From contig PUFA01000315.1 in NCBI GenBank assembly GCA_003508835.1, positions 1 to 64,000 of the forward strand: a stretch of DNA of 64,000 bases, given 5' to 3'. The position numbers and the translations under genes were made by a program. Position 1 is the stretch's first letter, and each line of letters begins with the position of its first letter. The DNA is from Eonycteris spelaea. Taxonomy: Eukaryota; Chordata; Mammalia; Chiroptera; Pteropodidae. Below the pieces are notes generated by a model. It ran no database searches. It saw only the letters and a program-made list of their open reading frames with translations, and was not told where the DNA came from. This document shows positions 61,001 to 64,000 of this stretch, piece by piece.

Positions 61001-63582
61001 AATTGGAAGAGGGTGAAATTAAAAGGGAAAAACAGTTTAGAAAATTATTTTCATTACCAGGTAATAACTGATCAGAAGTTTGCTTTATTTTTATTTCAAG
61101 GAAATTTTATTAATGCCATACAAACTGCTTTTGCTGCTGGTATTGGCTGGCTGATCACTTTTTGTTCCAAAGGAGGAGGTAACTATTATTCTGTTATGAT
61201 GAAAAGACCATGACATTCAATTTTTTTTATTTTTTCAGCTTTATTAATCTATAATTGACATAAAAGCATTATGTAACTTTAAGGTGTACAATATGTTGAT
61301 TTTCATATACTTACAAAATGATTACCACCTTAGTATTAGCTTAACACTTCCATCCTGTCAAATAAATACCATTTTTTTGTAGTGAGAACTTTTAAAATGT
61401 TCTTTTAGCAACTTTCAAGCATATAATATATTATTAGCTATAATCACTATGTACATTAGATCCCCAGAGCATGTTAATCTTTCAACTGGAAGTGTGTACC
61501 CTTATTCTAGGTGACAATCTTAAATATGCTACTATAATTGACTATTCAGTATTTCAAACTACAATTTATACCCAAGATTAGAAATTTTTATTTAATGAAT
61601 ATTTACCTTTTTATTACTTTACACATAAGAGGTTTCAAAATTATTAATTTAAGTATTTATGGTTTCTGTTCACTGAGCAAGTTATTCTGCTTAATCATTC
61701 TCATGATAAATTGCACCTTCAGGTAGCTACAGATGTATTTGGCACTTTGCAAAAATAACTAGTCGTTGACAGATCCTTCCCAAAACAATAATTTGTTCGG
61801 AGTTATTAACTTTGCCTTGTAAAAATATATACATGTTTATCTCATAAAATTATATATTTGAAGATGATAACTTTTCATTTCTAGGAACCTTTGCCCCAGT
61901 AGATTAAGTTGAAAATACATACCAAACTACAAACTAAACTGTATTCAAGCCATGAGATTGATTAAAAATCGGCCCCAGTATTACAAAATGCCCTAATATA
62001 TTAATACATTTTCAACAATCCCAACATAGATTTTCCCTCACACTTTACCTCTCAGCCTTTATGCTGATCTGTTGAGAAAGTATTGTCTTGCAACTAAAAT
62101 CAACTTTGTCTTTGAGGAGTTTGTCTCATTTTGGCCTAATGCACATATTGTTGTCCATTTCACACATGAGGAAAACTTGTAAAACTTTTTGACATTCTTT
62201 TACTTTCACCCCCAGTAGATTAATTTTAACCTACCTCTATAGGCTCTGTGATGCTACAGCTTCCTTCCTTCTAAATCTTTCTCATTTTATCCTAGCATTC
62301 ATGTTTACAGAACTTTCATTAAAGTAGTGAAGCTATTTTAAGACTTTTGTTTTGAGGATTATTTACATATCTTTATCAAATAGATCCATTGCATGTTATT
62401 TTCCCCAAATCATGAGATCTCTTAGGTAAAAGGGATTGTTGATAGGGGGAGAGATTTCAGAGTAAGATCCTAAATGGATGCTTGAGGAAAAATTACTCTT
62501 TTTCTCTTTAGCTAGAAATCCTGAGAAGCTAAGGGGAGGGAATAAAAGAATGAGAGAGAGAGAATGGGTGTATATATGTATGTGTGTAGAATGGGACTTT
62601 GACTTTACTAGATCTACCTAGTAAAATTTCAGTATTTACCAGTAGAGATCAATTAATTGCCTTAGAATCAACATGATAGTTTGGGAGAAAGCCAAATAAA
62701 AGTATAGACTTAATAAAGCTGAAATTCCCTACTATTCTTTTTCTCTCTAGATTGTTTGAGTTCACAGACACGTCTCAGGCTTAGTGGCATGTTGGTAAGC
62801 ATCAATTATTTTGTAAAACTATATTAGCATATTAGAAAAGCACATTTAAAAACTGGTTCCAAGTATTTTCTTTGGTAGTTTATTGAACACTTAACTCACT
62901 TATTTGTAACCTTTCTTGTTTTCTGGTAAATATTCATAGTTATAAGTTCCTAACTATCTGTGTTCACTGTACATGCTAACATGTGGTGCTTTCATTGTCA
63001 TTCACTTATAAGTATTATGTAATTTAATTATAAAATAATCTTTAACCAAAGAGTTATATATTAGTGTTTTTGTGTCATATCCAAACTTTATTTTTGTTGT
63101 TTTGTTTCATTACTGTTATTTATTTCTCATCATAGTATGGTTGGGGAAATAGTCTTTATTGTTGAAACTTTAACGCTGTTGAAGCTGCCTCTGTGGGTTG
63201 GAAGTTTACCAGTTACAGAAATTATGAAAGTTCTAGGTGTGCTTGAAAATATTTTTATGTATGTATAGTGTAATTTTTATATTAGGTCAAATTAATCATT
63301 CACATCTGCATCATTTTTGAGTGGCTTTTTATAAGTTTAATTTACAATAAAATGTTCTGTTTTTGTTTTTTTGCTAGATAAAGTCCCTTTAGCTTTTTCT
63401 TGCACTTGCAACATGATCTATTTTTTTGTTTTTTTCCATTTTAGGATGGTCTCGTTAATGTAGGATGGATGGACTGTGCCACCCAGGAAAACCTTTGTGC
63501 AAGTTTGGATATTACAACAAGTACTACTGCCTATTTTCCCCCTGGAGCCACTTTAAATAACAAAGAGAAGAGCAATGTTTTG
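51894..63582 (+). CDS. DNAJC10: DNAJC10 (ERdj5), 5' part of split gene, residues 1-329
   Basis: ER-lumenal co-chaperone and disulfide reductase. In this family the J domain recruits BiP (HSPA5) while thioredoxin domains reduce wrong disulfides in misfolded glycoproteins before retrotranslocation (ERAD, with EDEM1). Nine coding exons joined at GT-AG sites give 987 nt without a stop or phase break. Visible in order: hydrophobic signal segment (about residues 16-32), J domain (about 35-100) with HPD at 63-65, first thioredoxin domain (about 130-232) with CSHC at 158-161, then the start of a thioredoxin-like domain without a CxxC. The human protein is about 793 residues, so roughly 41% is present; the other thioredoxin domains and KDEL-type tail lie beyond the window. 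I chose ATG 51894 because the reading then matches the human N-terminus and the site has A at -3 and G at +4. The gene is AT-rich inside, with a CpG-island promoter 1.5-2 kb upstream. Identification is from remembered human sequence. Confidence 0.97.
52098..53449. other. DNAJC10 intron 2, no repeat recognised
   Basis: AT-rich, GT-AG bounded. A T18-like run lies near 53246. No gene or clear repeat. Confidence 0.8.
53450..53612 (+). CDS. DNAJC10: DNAJC10 exon 3: end of J domain and linker
   Basis: The acceptor AG is at 53448-53449 and the donor is GATTTTG|gtaaga. The 163 nt give codons 69-122 plus one base (phase 1). It encodes J-domain helices III and IV ([20 protein letters not shown]) and the G-rich linker after the J domain ([21 protein letters not shown]). 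The human N-terminal residues NNPNAHGDF correspond to NNPNAHSDF here, a conservative G to S change. The preceding intron is 1,352 bases (52098-53449). Confidence 0.96.
54306..54470. mobile_element. Tigger/mariner-like DNA transposon fragment
   Basis: CAGGCATACCTCATTTTACT and GCGCTTCACAG form the left terminus typical of a common mammalian class II MITE. The right end is eroded. Confidence 0.55.
54780..54998 (+). mobile_element. L1 3' end
   Basis: ACCAGTGCCAATTTCCTGGT, GGGGAAACTGGGTGAAAGGT and TAATTATTTCAAAATAAAAA, then a poly(A) tail. Old L1M-type 3' end. Confidence 0.7.
55274..55324 (+). CDS. DNAJC10: DNAJC10 exon 4: 51-nt exon
   Basis: A very short exon between acceptor AAAAAG and donor TTTG|gtaagt. 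It enters and leaves in phase 1, so it could be skipped without a frameshift. It encodes [17 protein letters not shown] (residues 123-139), the acidic linker and first strand leading into the first thioredoxin domain. The human equivalent reads EIITLERREF, so D replaces E here. The acceptor has a weak polypyrimidine tract (tatttttaaaaag). Confidence 0.95.
55325..58738. other. DNAJC10 intron 4
   Basis: The longest coding-region intron here, 3.4 kb. It contains a MIR-like piece (55560-55640, CACATTTTGCAGATGAGGAA) and an internally deleted L1 (about 56330-56990). The rest is AT-rich, with no gene. Confidence 0.85.
56330..56990 (+). mobile_element. Internally deleted L1, sense
   Basis: Starts with ORF2 5' half sequence (AAACAGTAAAATGGCAGTGA, TACTTTAAATGTAAATAGAT) and jumps near 56560 to the 3' end (TTAGAGGGTATTATGCTAAG, GTATGGAATCTAAAATC-like, TATGCTGTACTTCTGAAACT). 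Confidence 0.75.
58739..58821 (+). CDS. DNAJC10: DNAJC10 exon 5: CSHC redox site of thioredoxin domain 1
   Basis: The acceptor tacttttag precedes 58739 and the donor is ACC|gtatgt. The 83 nt complete codon 140 and run to residue 167 (phase 0 at the end). It carries the thioredoxin-fold core strand [12 protein letters not shown] and the active dithiol C158-S-H-C161, which reduces client disulfides in this family. The spacing from the start codon equals the human cysteine numbering as I remember it. The upstream intron (55325-58738) is the longest between coding exons in the window and contains an L1 remnant. Confidence 0.97.
59028..59159 (+). CDS. DNAJC10: DNAJC10 exon 6: thioredoxin domain 1 body
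   Basis: The acceptor ttttctcatag precedes 59028 and the donor is ATG|gtaagg. The exon is 132 nt, exactly 44 codons (residues 168-211), phase 0 at both ends. It begins with [10 protein letters not shown], continues through the NCGDDRMLC segment and includes the cis-proline loop ([10 protein letters not shown]) that packs against the CxxC in thioredoxin folds. No changes disturb the fold. Confidence 0.97.
59160..59908. other. DNAJC10 intron 6 with Tigger/MER2-like element
   Basis: Contains a DNA transposon at about 59344-59563. The rest is AT-rich. GT-AG bounded. Confidence 0.85.
59341..59563. mobile_element. Tigger (MER2-like) MITE
   Basis: Inverted termini: left CAGTCGACCTTTGAATAATA, right TCATTCAAGGGTCAAGTGTA. 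The inner GGCCCTTCAACAACACGGGT and TTTGAACTGC is the familiar Tigger/MER2 motif. Confidence 0.75.
59909..60002 (+). CDS. DNAJC10: DNAJC10 exon 7: end of thioredoxin domain 1
   Basis: The acceptor follows an A-rich run (aaaaaaag), with a T-rich tract upstream (ctcttttttatt). The donor is ACAG|gtaatt. The 94 nt give 31 codons plus one base (phase 1). It encodes [17 protein letters not shown] and the final helix [14 protein letters not shown]. Human has APVKYHG, so this genome carries A for P at the second residue. Adenines between the pyrimidine tract and the AG put the tract about 10 nt from the junction. Confidence 0.95.
60003..61100. other. DNAJC10 intron 7 with L2-like repeat
   Basis: 60490-60960 has the order of an ancient L2-type element: GGGCTGCAGTAATAAAATAC, ATCCCTGCCTTCAGGGACCT, GAATGAGGTCAGACCC, GGAGAGCCAGTGAAGGAATT. 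No gene. Confidence 0.6.
61101..61178 (+). CDS. DNAJC10: DNAJC10 exon 8: start of redox-inactive thioredoxin-like domain
   Basis: The acceptor tttttatttcaag precedes 61101 and the donor is GGAG|gtaact. The 78 nt enter and leave in phase 1. It encodes [14 protein letters not shown] and [12 protein letters not shown], the first strand and helix of the thioredoxin-like b domain. In known ERdj5 structures this domain has the fold but no catalytic CxxC. It differs from human at two positions in the first ten residues (FIN-A against FVN-S). Confidence 0.95.
61179..62750. other. DNAJC10 intron 8 with antisense L1 3'UTR
   Basis: 61215-61560 is the complement of an L1 3'UTR (AATCTATAATTGACATAAAA, TTAAGGTGTACAATATGTTG). 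The rest is AT-rich, with a short GA run near 62550. Confidence 0.75.
62751..62794 (+). CDS. DNAJC10: DNAJC10 exon 9: 44-nt exon
   Basis: The acceptor ttttctctctag precedes 62751 and the donor is TTG|gtaagc. It enters in phase 1 and ends in phase 0, giving 15 codons ([15 protein letters not shown]). Unlike exon 4, skipping it would shift the frame. It falls in the thioredoxin-like b domain. Human has [15 protein letters not shown], so the only difference seen is S for T. Confidence 0.95.
62795..63444. other. DNAJC10 intron 9
   Basis: AT-rich, GT-AG bounded, no repeat recognised. Confidence 0.85.
63445..63582 (+). CDS. DNAJC10: DNAJC10 exon 10: thioredoxin-like domain, last exon in window
   Basis: The acceptor ttttttccattttag precedes 63445 and the donor is TTG|gtatga. 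The 138 nt are 46 codons (residues 284-329), phase 0 at both ends. It encodes [18 protein letters not shown], then [19 protein letters not shown] and NNKEKSNVL. The family sequence continues with FLNSLDA in the next exon, which lies past the right edge. Differences from human include A for K after the NLC cysteine and KSNVL for KNSIL. Confidence 0.95.
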
Positions 63583-64000
63583 GTATGAATTATTTTAATT
63601 TTTTTAAATGCACACACGCATTCAAATACATTGTTTTATAAACATTAAACAAGAAAATTAATCAGTTTATATCATCTGAATGTGCAACATTTAATTATTT
63701 AGAACAGATATATAATTTGTAGGATTCTGTGTAATACATACTCCAGTTTGTAAAGTCTGCTATAAGAATTATTTTTAAACTGACAAAAACCATTATATTT
63801 TTAAACTCCAAAGATATGGAATACATTCTTAGGTTAAATGAATTTTCATTGGTTTCTGTTTATTTATATATTGTCTAATTGTTGAAATATAGATCATTGG
63901 TAGCTTTGGCTAGAACTCAGTATCTATTTTTTTAAAGCACCTGTTGGATTCTAGTAGAAACTCAGTTTGGAGATACACTGATGTGGCTCTCCTTCCTAAT
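63583..64000. other. DNAJC10 intron 10, incomplete
   Basis: Begins at donor gtatga and runs off the right edge. No exon seen in it. Confidence 0.85.

Noticed and set aside
60998..61213. 71-codon frame as a separate gene
   Set aside because: It is DNAJC10 exon 8 with intron sequence on either side.

Overview
The window is nuclear DNA from a mammal, most likely a fruit bat (Pteropodidae). It has split genes with GT-AG introns, one CpG island, and a dense layer of decayed L1, L2, MIR, MaLR/ERVL and DNA-transposon remnants. The lineage call rests on two short retroposons. One, at 26632-26870, is a tRNA-Val/5S rRNA hybrid SINE. The other, at 36494-36710, is a 5S rRNA-derived SINE. To my knowledge both types together (the MEG-TR and MEG-RS/RL families) are described only from megabats. 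No Alu, B1, carnivore, ruminant or vespertilionid SINE was recognised.

Bases 1 to about 49,700 are intergenic, with no intact protein-coding gene. They hold nested mobile elements: old L1 pieces on both strands, an antisense ERVL-type pol remnant split by an MLT1-like LTR (10.9-13.6 kb), two more MLT1-like LTRs (16.9 and 19.1 kb), and an L1 inverted by twin priming (20.1-21.3 kb). An RPL9 processed pseudogene sits inside an L1 (25.2-25.9 kb), and a Tigger transposase remnant is split by the hybrid SINE (26.3-27.2 kb). An L1 sits inside a MIR (28.7-30.0 kb). There is a cluster of retroviral LTRs (33.0-36.4 kb), a hAT-Charlie element (40.8-41.4 kb), several microsatellites and a 410-bp purine tract.

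From about 49.75 kb to the right edge is the 5' part of DNAJC10 (ERdj5), an ER-resident J-domain disulfide reductase, on the + strand. It has a CpG-island promoter with an RFX X-box, a GC box and a perfect UPRE-type TGACGTGG site. A probable non-coding exon 1 follows. Nine coding exons join in frame to 987 nt, or residues 1-329 of a protein that is about 793 residues in human. These encode the signal segment, the J domain with HPD, the first thioredoxin domain with CSHC, and much of the first redox-inactive thioredoxin-like domain. The rest lies beyond the right edge.

The locus looks like an ordinary conserved housekeeping/stress gene in a repeat-rich setting. I found no convincing undescribed system. 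The most interesting points are the hybrid SINE, the promoter UPR site, the nested insertions and one unidentified open segment at 44.86-45.43 kb.
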